Shown here: positions 23,823 to 36,800 of the stretch, piece by piece
Position numbering within the stretch: the stretch's first letter is position 1
Layout of the letters: each line of letters opens with the position of its first letter
Assembly: GCA_038380795.1 (NCBI GenBank)
Contig: CM076259.1
Coordinates: forward strand, 80,077,224-80,141,223
Length of the DNA: 64,000 nt
Reading direction: 5' to 3'
Source: Pyrocephalus nanus
Lineage: Eukaryota > Chordata > Aves > Passeriformes > Tyrannidae
The notes under the pieces: generated by a model
Seen by the model: only the letters and a program-made list of their open reading frames with translations
Databases searched by the model: none
What the model was told of the DNA's origin: nothing
Made by a program: the position numbers and the translations under genes

Positions 23823-26800
23823 TGTAAATTTACTGCAGTAAATTCTATAACTCATAAATAGACAATCTCATACTTTTATTTTGCTGTCACTGATGGGGCA
23901 AATAATTTAATTTCTTATGATAATGGAAATAGAATTCTGAGAAACCCCCCCCCCCCACATAAACAATATGTTTATCATAGCTGATGAGGCTGCGCTGCAT
24001 ACAGCTTGAATACCCTAGAAGAATGGAACTGATTCAAGTGGTGTAAAAAGCTTTTTAATGTGAAAATAATAATCATAATAATAAAACTAAAGTCATACTG
24101 GTTGAATGCCAGAATTAAGACTATATTAATAAAAACATGCTGGTTTAGTAATAACTATCTGCTTAAAGTATAGCCAATCATTTCTGGACTAATGAAGTAT
24201 TTATCTAGGAGGAAGCCTTATGTCAGTTTTCATAAATGTAGTTTTGCTTCTGTGATTGTTAGTTATGACTATACTACAAGCCAAAAACTTTCTCATTGCT
24301 TGATTTAAGTTTCTAAAAGCAAATGCTGTTTACATAGTAGAAATGTATAATTCACAAAAAATTTGACATAATTGACATAGGTTTGTAGCTCTGGGCAACA
24401 TAAAAACTACCTAATGGTGACCACTGCATGGTTCTGTTTTTATTTTCAAATGAAAGGGATCAAAATCCCTACTTTGCGTGTTTTGTTGTTGTTGTTTTGG
24501 TCATGTGCTGTTTCAAGTACTTTTGATTTTTTTATCCTGGTAAGATATAATGATTAGTTTATGGTTTAAAAATTTGTTTAATTTTTTTGGTATCTGAAGA
24601 GACATCAAATGGGTTATGGACAGAAAAACTATCCTACAAAATGTTACCCTTATACTACCTACTGTCTTTTTCCTATGCTGGGTTTGTTTTCAAAGTCAGT
24701 GTAAATTGGCTTATATATAAACCCAAATTTTTTAATGCCATATATTATTTTTTAACCAGCCCTCTACATGAGGTTTTTTTCATACAGAAATACACTGAGC
24801 TGCAGACATATTTCCTTGATGTACAATAAATCAGATGTTTCACATATTCCTGATAAAAAAAGACACGATACAATTTTTACTTTAGAACTGCTCAAGGCTG
24901 ATGGTAATGGCCTCAGTGACCTGTAGTGAGCCGAAAGTGAGTCAACTCACTTTACCAACAGTCACACATAAATGATCAGAAATGGAAACTTGGCTCTCTC
25001 TAACCTCAACTACTGATCTTTCCACAAGGTCAGGTGGCTCATAGGAAGAGGAGCTGCAGGCCAGGAGAGCATCCTGGAAACTGCAATGTGCATTTGAGAT
25101 CCAGAAAATAAATGTTCAAACCATTGGCATCAGTTTGATAGCTCTGGCAGAGGATGTTCAGCAGCACCTCCCACTAACATCTGAGGCATTTGTACTTTAG
25201 GTGTTGAAATTAGTATGAGATGAATTGTGCCTGAAAGTGACTGTTGTCTTCACTGACTGTAGATAGCTCCTGTCACCCTCAAATCTGGAGTCCTACTGCA
25301 GACTTTTGCAACTGATCAAATGAATCCTATTCTTAGGAGAGTCTTATTAGGACAGATTGTGTCAGGGCATCTGCTACATAATCCTTTATATTGGGTTTAT
25401 AACAGTAGTCTTAAAAAAATTCAACTTACAGAGCAACAAAAGTGGTCTTGAATATCTGGTTCTTGAAGTACCATTGAATAGAGGACAGATATCCCTAACT
25501 CAGTGAAACGCCTATTTAAAAAAACATATTACCCTCCTTGCATAAATAATGCAAAGCCTCCTCTGTGAAAATTCCAGTGGTGTAGATCCATTTCATCTTT
25601 CATAACCATTGTATCATAATACTTCTCAAAGGTATTTGAGTGAGTGATAGTTGTCTTGCTGTTTTATGATCCATAAGTACCTGGTTTGTCACTTGGGGTA
25701 TTACTCTCTCCATGTTGCCTTTATGTGCAGTTCTCGTAAGAAATGGAGAATGGGGTACCCAGCACTTTTTTTCCCCTGTAACATTCATGATAGCATCTAC
25801 CATATGTTCTCCCAACATTCTTCGTAAATACACTATGAGAACATATGTATGTTACTGCCTGACTCTCTTATGCCAACACTTGTCTGAGATGTCTGTAAGG
25901 ATGCTATGTCTTATGACAGTATAAAAATCCACTGAATGCAATTAAAATTATTCTAAATGTTTTGGGTGTTTTTAACAGAAATCCAAGAACTATTTAAAAC
26001 TTTTTCCCAGGGCTTTCTTTATGTCTTGACAATTCACCTAAAATTAGCATATGTAGACATCACACGTTATCATACTTGGCTGATGTTCAAGTATCCTGCA
26101 TGCATGAACTTTGAAGAAGTCTGTCATCAAATTTGAAGTGACATACTAGTATTGTAATTAGGTTTTTGTAGTGGACATTTAAATACAATCTTACTCCTTT
26201 GCTCTTGAACATATAATTTTAAATATGATGCTAAGAACCTGTTCAAACATTTCTCTTATTTTAACTACATTTTTATGAAAGAGTGAAGAATTTAAACAAG
26301 TATTTCATACCAAGATGTTCTTCAGTGAACGTTGTGCACCTAGTTTCTTCACATTTCCTTCGAAACCCTCAACCCCTAGCCCCTTCATTTGTGGATTCAG
26401 GTTTGGTGAAGACAGCAATATTACACAAATTAAGATTTACTGTATAATGATTTGCAAGCAGAAAAATGGCTCATTTATTCCATGTATTGGAGAGGAGCAC
26501 GTTGACAAGAAGTTGCATGTTTTTTAAATTTGATTGACATATTCATGTCTGGGGAATTCAACATGGGGCTAGAGTGCTTCAGGCTATGAACCTGCACTTG
26601 CAAGCAGATGTGTGGAAAGAATGAACCATGTACTGCTGGTGGTCCTTCCTTGAGTGCTGTAAATTTCAGCCTGTGGACAGGAGTTGGTATCTCCAACATA
26701 GTCTGATTTCATGGAGTGCTGTTAGAAGTCAAGAATAACTGACAGATTTGTGTGAACAACCTTTTGTAATGCCTCTTTAGAAAGGACGTCCTAATTGCTT

Positions 26801-27419
26801 CTCTTTGATGCTCTTTTCTATCAAGGTTTGCCTTTGTGGATGCTTGTACTGGCAAGGGTAATTCACTATTTATGGTATGCAGAATTCATTAACATTAGTT
26901 TCTGTACTGTGTTTTTTAATCACCAGCAACATGTGTTACAGGGTACAAATTTGCATCTGTTATGCCTATCATTCTGATGTGGGTTAGTGACTAAGACACT
27001 TGTAAAGCAAGTTAAAGTAATATCAGTGTAAAAGTGAGGAAATCAGACTTAACTTATGGTGTGCCGCACCCACGGACACATTCTTCTGGCCACAAGAGTG
27101 GGTGACTGCGTGACCTTTATTGGCCTTTTCAATCTGTTTCATATTTTGCTAATACATAGGAGTTTTGGTTGGCAAAGTATCTGGGCTATAAATGGAGAGA
27201 AACAGGAGTATGTCTCTAGGCAGCTTTGACCATTTGCATCTGAGGAACCTCTTAGAGCCATTATTTCTCTCCAAACTGAGCAAAATTATATCCTTTTGTG
27301 ATCAAAAGTATTTTAGAAAAAGAACATTTTTATTTTGGTAATGTTTGTAGCCTCTGCTTTGCCAGCAGCTTGACATTTGACAATGTGGCAAATGTCTCCT
27401 TTAAGCTGTCATTTTGACA
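23823..27419. other. non-coding AT-rich stretch
   Basis: No gene recognised. A run of 12 C lies at 23945-23956, and there are short AT-rich simple runs near 24067-24082. Otherwise this is unique sequence. Confidence 0.55.
23945..23956. repeat. poly-C tract, 12 bases
   Basis: An unbroken run of 12 C (12 G on the minus strand), unusual in this AT-rich setting; it may be an artefact-prone homopolymer. Confidence 0.9.
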
Positions 27420-27875
27420 GACTCATAGAATAATTTAGGTTGGAAAGGACTTCTGAAAGTAAATTACTCTAACCTCTTGGTGAAAATAAGGTTGATTTTG
27501 AACTTAGACCAGGCTGCTCAGGGCTTTTGTCCAGGCAAAAATTAAATATTTCCAAGGATGGAGGTCCCACAGCATCTTCTGTGTAACAACTTGTTCCAGT
27601 GCCAGATTGCTCTCAGAGGGTAAATTTTTCTCCTAATATATAATCAGAATTTCTGGTGTTGCAGCTTGTGTCTAATGCCCCATGTCATGCCACTTTGCAT
27701 CTCCTGGAAGAGTCTGTCTCTGCCTCTTCACATACTCCCATCAGGTAGTGTCGCATATGACAATGTACAAATGCTAATGCAGCTCAGAAGGCTGTTGCCC
27801 TTCATTGCTGCAAAGGGTGCTTTGCTCAACTTGGTATCCACTAGGATACCTTGGGCCTTTCCTGAAAAGTTTGTT
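27420..27875 (-). mobile_element. CR1 LINE fragment, minus strand
   Basis: In plus orientation it begins with the reversed CR1 end (ACTCATAGAATAATTTAGG, then TTGGAAAGGACTTCTG). It continues through the region encoding the last part of the reverse-transcriptase ORF: CAGGCTGCTCAGGGCTTTTG, the TTGTTCCAGTGCC segment, and the TTGCATCTCCTGGAAGAGTC segment. It is 5' truncated and diverged, with many substitutions and small gaps. The distal boundary near 27875 is approximate. Confidence 0.88.
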
Positions 27876-28274
27876 TCTGTCTAGTTTTCTTCTCGAGGAA
27901 AAAGACAGTGAGAGGAAAAAGTGTAATCTTGATCTTAAGTTTAGGTAATTAACTCTGTGAGCTAATTGTGCAGGCAGTCTCTCAAGTTTTCCTAGAGAGA
28001 GGTTCCTATTCTGAATTGTCTTTTGGGAGAGCCTCCCCAGTATAAAGAAAGTTTGAATAGAAACCCTGTGTAACTCTCATAATGAAGATAGGTGCCTAAA
28101 GCTGGATGGTTGATGAGCTTACTTTCATGCCATGTTGAAATGAAATAGTTTATCAAAGTGTATTAATATTTTATTTTTAAAAAATAGAGTGATGGTCCAT
28201 TGGGTACATCTCCAAGGCTTTAGAGAAGGAAGACTGTATTTATAAAATTTTGTTTCATAGGATCATTTTTTCCC

Positions 28275-28277
<3 letters not shown>
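27876..28277. other. non-coding spacer
   Basis: AT-rich unique sequence between a CR1 fragment and a poly-T tract. Nothing recognised. Confidence 0.6.

Positions 28278-28312
<35 letters not shown>
28278..28312. repeat. poly-T tract, 35 bases
   Basis: An unbroken run of 35 T, the longest homopolymer in the window. A short TA run (28383-28396) and a run of 15 A (28437-28451) follow. No adjacent retroposed gene or poly(A) signal was found on the minus strand to explain it as an A tail. Confidence 0.95.
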
Positions 28313-28313
<1 letters not shown>

Positions 28314-29149
28314 GAGCAAATTTTTCCATTAAGTTTTTAAAATAAAAGTAAGTCTGGAAAATTTGACAAATAAAGTAAAGTGTATATATATATATAAAAA
28401 TCTTGTTTTATAGAAATCAAGCTAGATTGTATTTGGAAAAAAAAAAAAAAAGACTCACGCTGTAAAATGCTCTAGGTATCAAAACACTATTTAGAGTCCA
28501 AAGAATACAGAAGAGAAGGTGTTTTAAATGAGTATTTAATGAATAATAAGCTGCTGAAGCATTAGTTATTGCTGGCATTAGCTGGAAGGAAATGAAAACT
28601 AAGTGCTAAAAGCAGAAAGATATCTCTTTTATGATCAACAGTGTTTTGAGAGAAAGTTAAAATTGAAACCTTGATTATAAAACATTATATAGCAACATGA
28701 GGCTTTACAGGCCCTTTCTGTTTCAATTAATGCCTACACACTTCAGAAAAATAGAAAGATGGGAAAACAAATTATGTCTTATAACTGTCAAGCTGTATGG
28801 TAAATTTTTTCAAAGTTGTTTCCTTGAAGGGTGAACAGGTATTCTACTTAGTTTTTCATTTACAATTCAGAGAGATACTACTCTAAGGATTTTTTTGTTT
28901 ACTTGCTAGTAAGTTTCCTCTGGTAGCATTTTGATTTTTCCTTCCTCACTTATTGTTCTAGAGCTTTCTCATGAGCCCTAAGAGCTAAATACATTTCTTC
29001 TCCAACTTATAAAGTAGTATGATGAATATTACTCATTCAGAACAATTCTCTCCTGTCCAATAGCCATATATACTAGGAAGACATATTAATAATGTGAGGA
29101 AGTAAAGCAAAATTAGTCCAGTAAATAATATGTATTCCTGACCCAAATG
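28313..29149. other. non-coding AT-rich spacer
   Basis: AT-rich unique sequence, with a short TA dinucleotide run at 28383-28396 and an A run at 28437-28451. No gene recognised. Confidence 0.6.
28383..28396. repeat. (TA)7 run
   Basis: A short TA dinucleotide run between the 35-T tract and a 15-A tract. Confidence 0.85.
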
Positions 29150-31166
29150 ATGGAGGAGCAAATGAGATGAGGTGCTCTACCAGACTTCATACTCACCAAC
29201 AAGGAAAAGCTTGTTTGGGATATGAATGTCAAAGGTGATTTTGCCTACAGTGACCAAAAAAAAGTGGAGTTCAGGACCCTGAGGGGAGAAAGGAAGCAAA
29301 AAATCAAGATCATGGCCCTGGACTTCAGAAGAGCAAACTTTGACCTCTTCAAAGATTTTCTTGGAAGAGTCACATGGGATATGAACCTGAAGGAAAGAAG
29401 AAAGAAATTGGTTAATATTTAAAGATGTTGTTCCTCCACTCAATGAGTAAGAAGTCAGACAAAAATGCCAGGAGGCCTTAAAGATGAACAAGGAGTTCCT
29501 GGCCAAACTCAAGTATACAGAGACTGGAAGTAAGGACGGGTAAGCTGGGAGTAATACACAGACATTGTCTTAGCATGCAGAGATGGGTTTGGGAAAGTCA
29601 AAGCCCAGATGGAATTGAATCTGTCCAGAGGTGTTTAAAACCACAAGACAGCCTTCTTTAAGTACACAAAAAGAAGCCTAGGACAATGTAGGCCCATTGC
29701 TCTATGACACAGATGACCTGGTTGCACAGGATTTGGAAAATGCTGAGGCACTAAAGACCTTCTTTGCCTCAGTCTTTTCTTTTGAGACCAACCTTCAGGA
29801 ATCACAAGTCCCAGAGACCAGTGGGAAAGGCTGGAGAAGGGTAGATGTAGCCTTGGTGGAAGAGGATCTGGCCAGAAAATACGTAAGCAGGATGGACATC
29901 CATCTCCATGGGCTGTGATTGGATGATCCCACAGGTACTGAGGGAGCTGACAGCCATCATTGTGAGGCCAATCTCAATAACTGACCTATCATGTCTATTG
30001 GGGAAGTCACGTATGACCAACTTGATAAGCTTTTATGAAATGGCTGTCTTGGTAGAGGAGGGGATAACTGGATATTGTCTATGTGGGCTTCAGTAAGTAA
30101 GCTCTTTGACACAGTCTGCTATAGGATCTTCATAAAGAAGCTGTTGATTTATTGACTGAAAGTGAGGTGGGTGGAAAACAAGCTTGATGCCTGGGTTCTG
30201 AGGATGGTGATTAGTGCAACAAAGTCTAGCTGGAGACAATGAGTTAGCAGCATAGCCCAGGGCTTCATGGTGGGTCCAATCCTGTTTTACTTCTTCAATA
30301 ATGATTTAGATGGTGGGGCAGAGTGCACCTGAAATGCCATCTAGGGAGACCTCAACAGGCTGGAGAAGTGAGCTGTCAAGAACCTCATGAAGTTCAGCAA
30401 GGGGAAGTGCAAAGTCTTGTATCTGGGGAGAAACAGCCTTGTGTACCAGAATATGTTGAGGGCCATACAATTGGAAAGCAGTTTGACAGGAAAGGACCTA
30501 GGGGTCCTGGCGGACACCAGATTAAACATAAGTCATCCCTATTCCCTTATGGCAAAGGAGGCTAATGGTATCCTGCGTTGCATTAGGAATATCGTTATCA
30601 GCAGATGGAGGGAGGAGATTTTTCACCTCTCCTTAAAACTACTGAGGCCACACCTGAAGTCCTATGTCCATTTATGGGCTGCCAAGTGTGTGAGAGACAT
30701 GAACATAATGGAGAAAGTCCAACAAAAGACCCCAAAGATGATGAAGGGACTGGAGCATTAGTCCTATGAGGAAATGCTGAGAGAGCTGGGACTGTTTAGC
30801 CTAGAGAAGAGAGGGGTCAGGGGGAACTTTCTCTCTCATTATCTCTCTCTCTAATCTATAAATATCTGACAGGAGAGTGGAAAGAGGACAGGGCCAGACC
30901 CTTTCAGTGGTGCCCAGTGACAAGACAAGAGGCAATGGGTGCACACGGGAACTCAGAATCTTCCCTCTGAACATCAGGAAACACATTTTACTGCAAAGGT
31001 GACTGATCACTGGCAGGTTATGGAATCTCCATCTTTGGAGACATTAAAAAGCCACCTGGACATGGCTTTGGGCAACCAGCTCTAGGCTTCCCTGCTTGAG
31101 CAGAAGGATTGGGTCAGATGACCTCCAGAGGTGCCTTCCAGCCTCATCCATCCAGTGATTCTGTGA
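29150..31166 (+). mobile_element. CR1 LINE, long degenerate copy
   Basis: This is the most complete CR1 in the window: about 2 kb of plus-strand sequence from the end of the endonuclease region through the reverse transcriptase to the 3' end. The 3' end reads GGGTCAGATGACC, then CTTCCAGCC, then GTGATTCTGTGAC. The upstream two-thirds of ORF2's endonuclease and all of the 5' region are missing. Frameshifts, stops and internal deletions show that it is long dead. The left edge is approximate. Confidence 0.93.
29170..31085 (+). pseudogene. CR1 ORF2 (endonuclease/reverse transcriptase) remnant
   Basis: Conserved CR1 ORF2 blocks appear in order but in shifting frames: the linker after the endonuclease (LDFRRANFDLFKDFLGRV, about 29318-29372), the DDLVAQDLENAEALKTFFAS block (29709 on), a VEEDLARKYVSRMDIH block, TNLISFYEMAV (about 30018), and MKFSKGKCKVLYLGRN (30387 on). 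The last leads to the C-terminal thumb and a TAG at 31083-31085. Two blocks are missing. One lies between the region of 29975 and 30005 (central palm residues). The other is at about 30330-30340, where the segment carrying the catalytic FADD motif should be. The protein cannot be functional. Confidence 0.9.
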
Positions 31167-32337
31167 CATGTAGATCCCAGTCTGGTGGTAAGAATTCCAT
31201 TTCTAGGCATTTATAATTAGGAAGTACCTGCAACAGCAGAAAGTTGGATTGCAAACAAACCCATAAACTGCTCCTATGGCATAGTATGCTCCTCTGCATA
31301 GGATATTTTGTCAAAGTTAATCACCTTTCATTCTATGAACTCTGAGCAGAATCAATAAGTTTAATAAAGGAAATATACAGAGATTTCAGATTACAGTAAC
31401 ATATTTTTCAGAGCTGCTTTCTGCAGATTGTGTTACATGGACCCATCAGCACTCAATATGCTTTTTGACATTCTCAACATGTCTGGACCATGACAGCAAA
31501 TTTTCTTTGGTATTCTCAGTGAAAAACAGTTCAGCTCTGAGGCCAAAGCCCCAAAGTCACTTCAGTGAGAAGGAGGTAGGGTTTCCATGATTGTGGAAAC
31601 ACATCATCTGCCCACACAATATTATATGATTCAGAGTCCCTGTTTTGCACCAGGCAGTTGTCTTCCCAGCCTGGGAAAATCCATCAAATTTAGAAACTCA
31701 TATCTGAGTAAAAAGTGATACAGACAGAACATACAGACATGCAGCACGTAAAATAATTCTTCTTCACCCCCTCTCTATATCTGTGTTGTACCTGCCTTTA
31801 AAAGTAAAATATTTTTTGATCATATACCTTTGAAAGTGGATTAATTAAGATCACCTAATAAATTGGGCACTCAGATGTAGAAACCAGAGTAAGGCATGTT
31901 ATATAAAACCCGCACTATATATCTTTGGTATAACTGTCTTGATTTTAAAATAGGGTAATTTTGTATTTCAACTTTACATATTCCTGATTGGTATTCATAT
32001 GAAGTGCTTGGTTGCTAAGGGATGTCATTGAACTTTGGCCTGAAATTGATTTCTGAACAAGTCCTTTCTCTTTTCAAAAGATGGCCATACCGTATTTTCA
32101 AAAGCTATCTAGTTACTGAAGAGTCAAAGTCAGTGGTGTTCATATGGAACTTAGATTCTTAGAGCTAGAATTATTTACAAATTTGAACTTAGACTTTCAA
32201 AGTTGTTTAGACTGTTTTACTTGTAGCTTAGGCATTTCTTTATATGCCTGTGACATGAGAACATGTCCACGGGTTAATGCTAGGGATATTATCCCACAAA
32301 TAGTCATTCAATTTGTTCCTGCATTTAAATTAGCTAA

Positions 32338-32400
32338 ACTAAATATATTCTACTAAATATATTTTACTAAATATATTCTAAATATATCTAATATATTCTA
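32338..32400. repeat. AT-rich 14-mer tandem repeat
   Basis: Three near-identical copies of ACTAAATATATTCT start at 32338, 32352 and 32366 (the middle copy ends TTTT), followed by shortened variants to about 32400. It looks like a young minisatellite in AT-rich DNA. Confidence 0.85.
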
Positions 32401-32750
32401 TTCAGTAAATCATTAAAGATGTGTAGTCAGAATATATAGGGAGCATCATCACAGCTTGAGTGATGATCAATCTGTTTGAAAGAAAAATATTAAAATTGCC
32501 CATATTTTATAAGTTATAAAAAACAATTTAGTTTTAGACCTGTCATGTGCCTGCCTTCCTCTTGCTGTGGGTTAGTAATGTGTCACATAGGTACAACTCA
32601 CTGCAGAACCTTTTTTCTCAAATCTTATAATGCTTATAAGAAAGTTTTTAATCTATGACTTCTCAGTATTATTGAACTGTGAGTGTGGAAAATGAAGCTT
32701 CTGTTTAATGTGATTTCTATTTTTTTAGCAAATACCTTTAGATATATATT

Positions 32751-32768
32751 ATAAGTAGCGCTACTTAT
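32751..32768. repeat. perfect 18-bp palindrome
   Basis: ATAAGTAGCGCTACTTAT is its own reverse complement with no spacer and a central CG. It could extrude as a small cruciform or bind a dimeric protein; neither is shown. Confidence 0.95.
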
Positions 32769-33734
32769 CACTAGAAATATTGTGCCTCCTATTAGACAAG
32801 AATTAGCTGTAACAAAACTTGAAAGGGTTTGTGGAATTATGCTGGTGTAAATTTGGCAAATTACTTTGAATAGCTCCAGACAAAATTCCTTCCATCTATT
32901 TCCAGATATAAATGCATTCTGAAAAACATTGTGAAGAAGTAGATACCTGCTATTGTTCTTGACTTTTCAGCTTCTGTCTGACAAGATCTCTGACTACATC
33001 TTGGAGTAAGATACCATGATCGGTATTATTGTTTGTATTGTATTATTACTTGCTGGTTCATAACACAGCAAGCAGTATCTTAGACTCCAATGATCAATAC
33101 CTGAAATTGTTAAATTTCTTGTTCCAGTATACTAAAGGTCTTACTGCCGTGTTGTCACATGAATTTTCAATCATGGGACAGTATAAATACACACAAACCT
33201 GCTTCTTATTTATATCATATTTCCTTAAACCATAGTATTTCTGATAGTACAGCATTTTCAGAAATAATTTTTTCTTGTCACAGAATTCCATCTTTCTAAA
33301 TTTTATGTCTGGATTACAGATGGAGAGAATATATTTATTGGTTAGCTACAAATTAAATTAGCATCATATTCTTTCATGTTGTTTTTTTGTGTCTCATGGA
33401 AATTGAGACTTTGCAATTATGAACTGCAATGTCTGGGTGATTTATTTGCCTTTCAGAAAGAATGATTTTTTCCTCTGTAGTTAATGCTGATAGAAGATGT
33501 GTCCTCCACTGGAAAAGATCTAGAAATTCTGCATGAGTTGAAGAAGATGATATCCAAGGAAAATGGAAATACATAAAAGAGTTAATTCACAGAAATTTCC
33601 TTGTAGTGGTATCTGAAGCTTTTAGCTGGAATCAGACCAATTTTGTTGCAAATTTTTCTCTAAGATAAAGAACAAAGATAGATTTGATCACTGGTGATCA
33701 CTAAATTAATAATCTGTTTAAATTGATTAGTGAA

Positions 33735-33850
33735 GAACCATTCTTATCAGCTAGCCTGACCTTCTGGATTATTCAGATTATAGCACTTCATTCACTTCCT
33801 GAATTAAGCTAGCAATTTCTTTACCTTATAATAAAGTGAGCCTTTTAGAG
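33735..33850 (-). mobile_element. probable ancient CR1 fragment, minus strand
   Basis: In plus orientation the order CAGCTAGCCTGACCTTCTGG, then TATAGCACTTCATTCAC, then TTCCTGAATTAAGC follows the reversed 3' tail of the older CR1 type common in turtles and crocodiles (family knowledge). In that type a CATCTAGTCTGACCTCCTG segment leads into a CAC..TTCCTG..TCAAGC segment. Divergence is high and boundaries are uncertain. Confidence 0.5.
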
Positions 33851-36800
33851 TCTTCTACAGGTGGAGATGAAACTCAAGATAAGCTTGTTACCTTTCTCCA
33901 TCATATTTTAATCAAATTCTGCCCAAGACATTGTGTTTACTCAAGCATGACAGCATTCTTTCAAACTATATTCTTCATTTCTTTAGAAATGCTTTCCTAA
34001 AAATATATGTATTTAAAAATTGCTACCAGTGATTAGATAAACCAGTAAAGCAAGGTAAAATTTTATCTTCTTGAATGAATATAATTATGATATCTTCTTT
34101 ATGTATTATTTTACTTCTCATAGAAGGTTGTATTCCTGGCAAAGGAATGTACATATCAGAACTAGTATTTAAGCCACATTATTTGGCTTTGTCTTTTAGA
34201 ACCAATGACCCTTGGATTACGTGGCCATGGTGCACTTATTAGGGAAGTAGGGGCTTGGGAGGGAATGGAAAAATTTAGGTTTATTTAATCAAGTTCCTTT
34301 CTTTAGCAGTGTTAAAAAATGAGTAGAACAACACTAATACATGAATCAATCCTTAGATTTTAATCATTTGGTGTATTCTTTTCTATCTTGTGTTTTACTT
34401 CATTCCAGTGGTTTTTCTATTCCATCTGTTTACTCTAGTTATTACCACTCTTCAATGAAGAGGAGTTAGATGTCCCACACTAAAGTAGTATAACAAACAG
34501 AAGTGATGATTTTCCAAAGCAGCCTGCAAAGCATTTTCTGCTTAGAGTTCCACTGATGTAAAAAGAAATTGTGAATATATCCATTTTTTTGGACATGCAG
34601 CAAAAGCTCTGAATACAAATATTGCATAAAATATCTAAAGAGAAAATTCCTCAGGGAATGGGAGGAGAAGGACAGAAATATGGTTTTGGGAAGTACTTTT
34701 CCCTTAGAATTACTGTGAGTCTCTAAAAGCGGGTTTGATGGCAAGCATTCAGAAGATGGAGTCATACATGACTAAAATCCACTCTACGAATCTGCCTGTG
34801 ATGCTGGGATTTAATTACATGACCTTTACAAAACTCTCCTAATTGCAGCAGCAGATGAACCCATGCAGTAAACCTAGATTTTATTCATCACAGAACTGAC
34901 ACAGCAAATATACTGGATGAATGTTAAGACTGTAAGACTATAGTCTTGATTGAACCCAGTATCTGAAGTTGCAGAGGAGTGATTCATTCCCCCTAAGCTT
35001 CAGGCACATGATGAAGCTGTCTAATTCAGGGTCAAATTCACTTTGTAGTGAATAGAGATAACATTACTTGAAGAAGTCAATTTTAGCCCATTTTTTCTCT
35101 TTCAATTGATTATAGTGGGGTCAGGCTACCCTCAAGTTATAAGCCACGGTGAAGTGCTTCAAGTTAAGTGGGATAAATCTGGTTGTGATCAGTTAATCCA
35201 GTTGGAACCAGCCAAGATCAGCCTAAGATATCTCAGTATAATGAATTTCAATTTTCTTGCTCTTAAGATGAGCTAGAATAATGCTGTCTTGGGGATTGTT
35301 AAATAGCAGTCATAGGTATGGCAGAGATCTGTCCTTCTCAACTGGCTCTGTGTCTAGCCTGTGGTTGCCCGGTGGGACAAGATAATATTCTCTTTAAGTC
35401 ACTCTCTCTGGAAGAATTAAATATTTAAATATGCCTGGTAGGGATATTTACTGTCTTGTCTCTGCACTTCACTCCAGTCTGTGGTCTCCTGTGCCTGTAC
35501 CAGTCTCTGATGGTACTATCAGCAACAGCAGGGGAGAGCAATAGCTCTCTACCAGGTGTTCCTCTTCAGACCTGCCTCCACTTGCCATTTCAGGGGTTGA
35601 GCTTTGGGCTGTGGGTTTTGTCTGGCTCTCCTTGGGGACTGTGGGTTGTTGCAGTGCTGAGGTTGAGCCCATGAAGCTCTGCTGTGTCCCAGCAACCAGC
35701 AGAAAGGTTTGGGCACAGACCCCAGCGCCAACTGGTGAGAGTCTATGCCTGAGTGGCCAGGATTTTGCTGACTTGCTCCATTCTCCAGAGTAATTGTCAG
35801 CTTTGCCTATGTCTCAAGTCAGTCCTAAATCCTAATTAGTGAAGGGAGGGCTAATGGTGAGATTCATTACAGATATCAACTTCCCGGAAAATTTCAAGCT
35901 CAAGAAAAAAACTGTGTCTTCTAAACTAAAAAAAATCTAATTAAGCAATGTGTGAGGTTTTCTACTTATCTTACGGTTAATATTGCAGTGGCCAGAAAGA
36001 GAACAGTGACCTGTCTTAAAAAAATACAGTTTTCTTTTTCTGCTTGAATTCTAGAGGTTCCTTCTCTACCAGTGATATGTTGCTGCCTGTAACAAACAAG
36101 AAGATTTATGATTAGGCAGGGTTAGTATTGACCATATTGAATACTAAAGAAATAAAATGATTTTGGACATCAGATGCCATCAGACACTTCCAATCCTAAG
36201 TATGAAACTGAAGGAAAGAAACTGATCAATGCACCAAAGGAAGAGTCATGAAAAAGAGGCAGAGCAGCTCATAGCCATTAGAGATGAGAGCGCGAAGAAA
36301 TGTGTGAGTTTGTTTGGAGTTGGTTTTAGAAAAATGGTTGCTCTGAGTTAGATACCAGATCTGTAATTCAGTAAGCTGCAGAACTGGCTGCTATTAGGCA
36401 CCAGTGTGTGAGCTTAGTTAAAACAGGCATTGTAAAAAGGCTGCAACAATAAGCAGTCTGATTATAATGCAGCTAAGATGCTTCAGAAAAGCAGGACTAA
36501 TTTCCAGCAACATTGCTTCTGGGACACAAACTGTTATCTCTTCAGGATACTACATTACAGAACTGGCAAAGAAGAGTTTTTATGGTGGGGCTCTTGTGGT
36601 CTCATTCTAGCCTCTCTTACATTGCAATACAACCTCATCTGGCTTCTCCTTGAGCTGGTCCATGCCTTTATCTGGCAGAGAAGAACTCAGAGTAAGCCAG
36701 TCTTGTGTAGACCTGCCAGCATTTTCAAAGCTGGTTCATGTAGCTCCACAGTGCTGCTCTGTATGATACAGACTTATCCTCCCTCCCTGTGCATGCAGCT

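Larger units (their letters stand above)
31167..33734. other. non-coding AT-rich stretch
   Basis: No gene recognised. It contains a short AT-rich tandem repeat (32338-32400) and an 18-base perfect palindrome (32751-32768), listed separately. Confidence 0.6.

Noticed and set aside
27666..27884. Open frame on the plus strand
   Set aside because: Antisense to the CR1 fragment at 27420-27875; not a gene.
35450..35800. Several overlapping open frames in a GC-richer patch
   Set aside because: Frames are open on both strands in several phases, the usual result of local GC content rather than coding.
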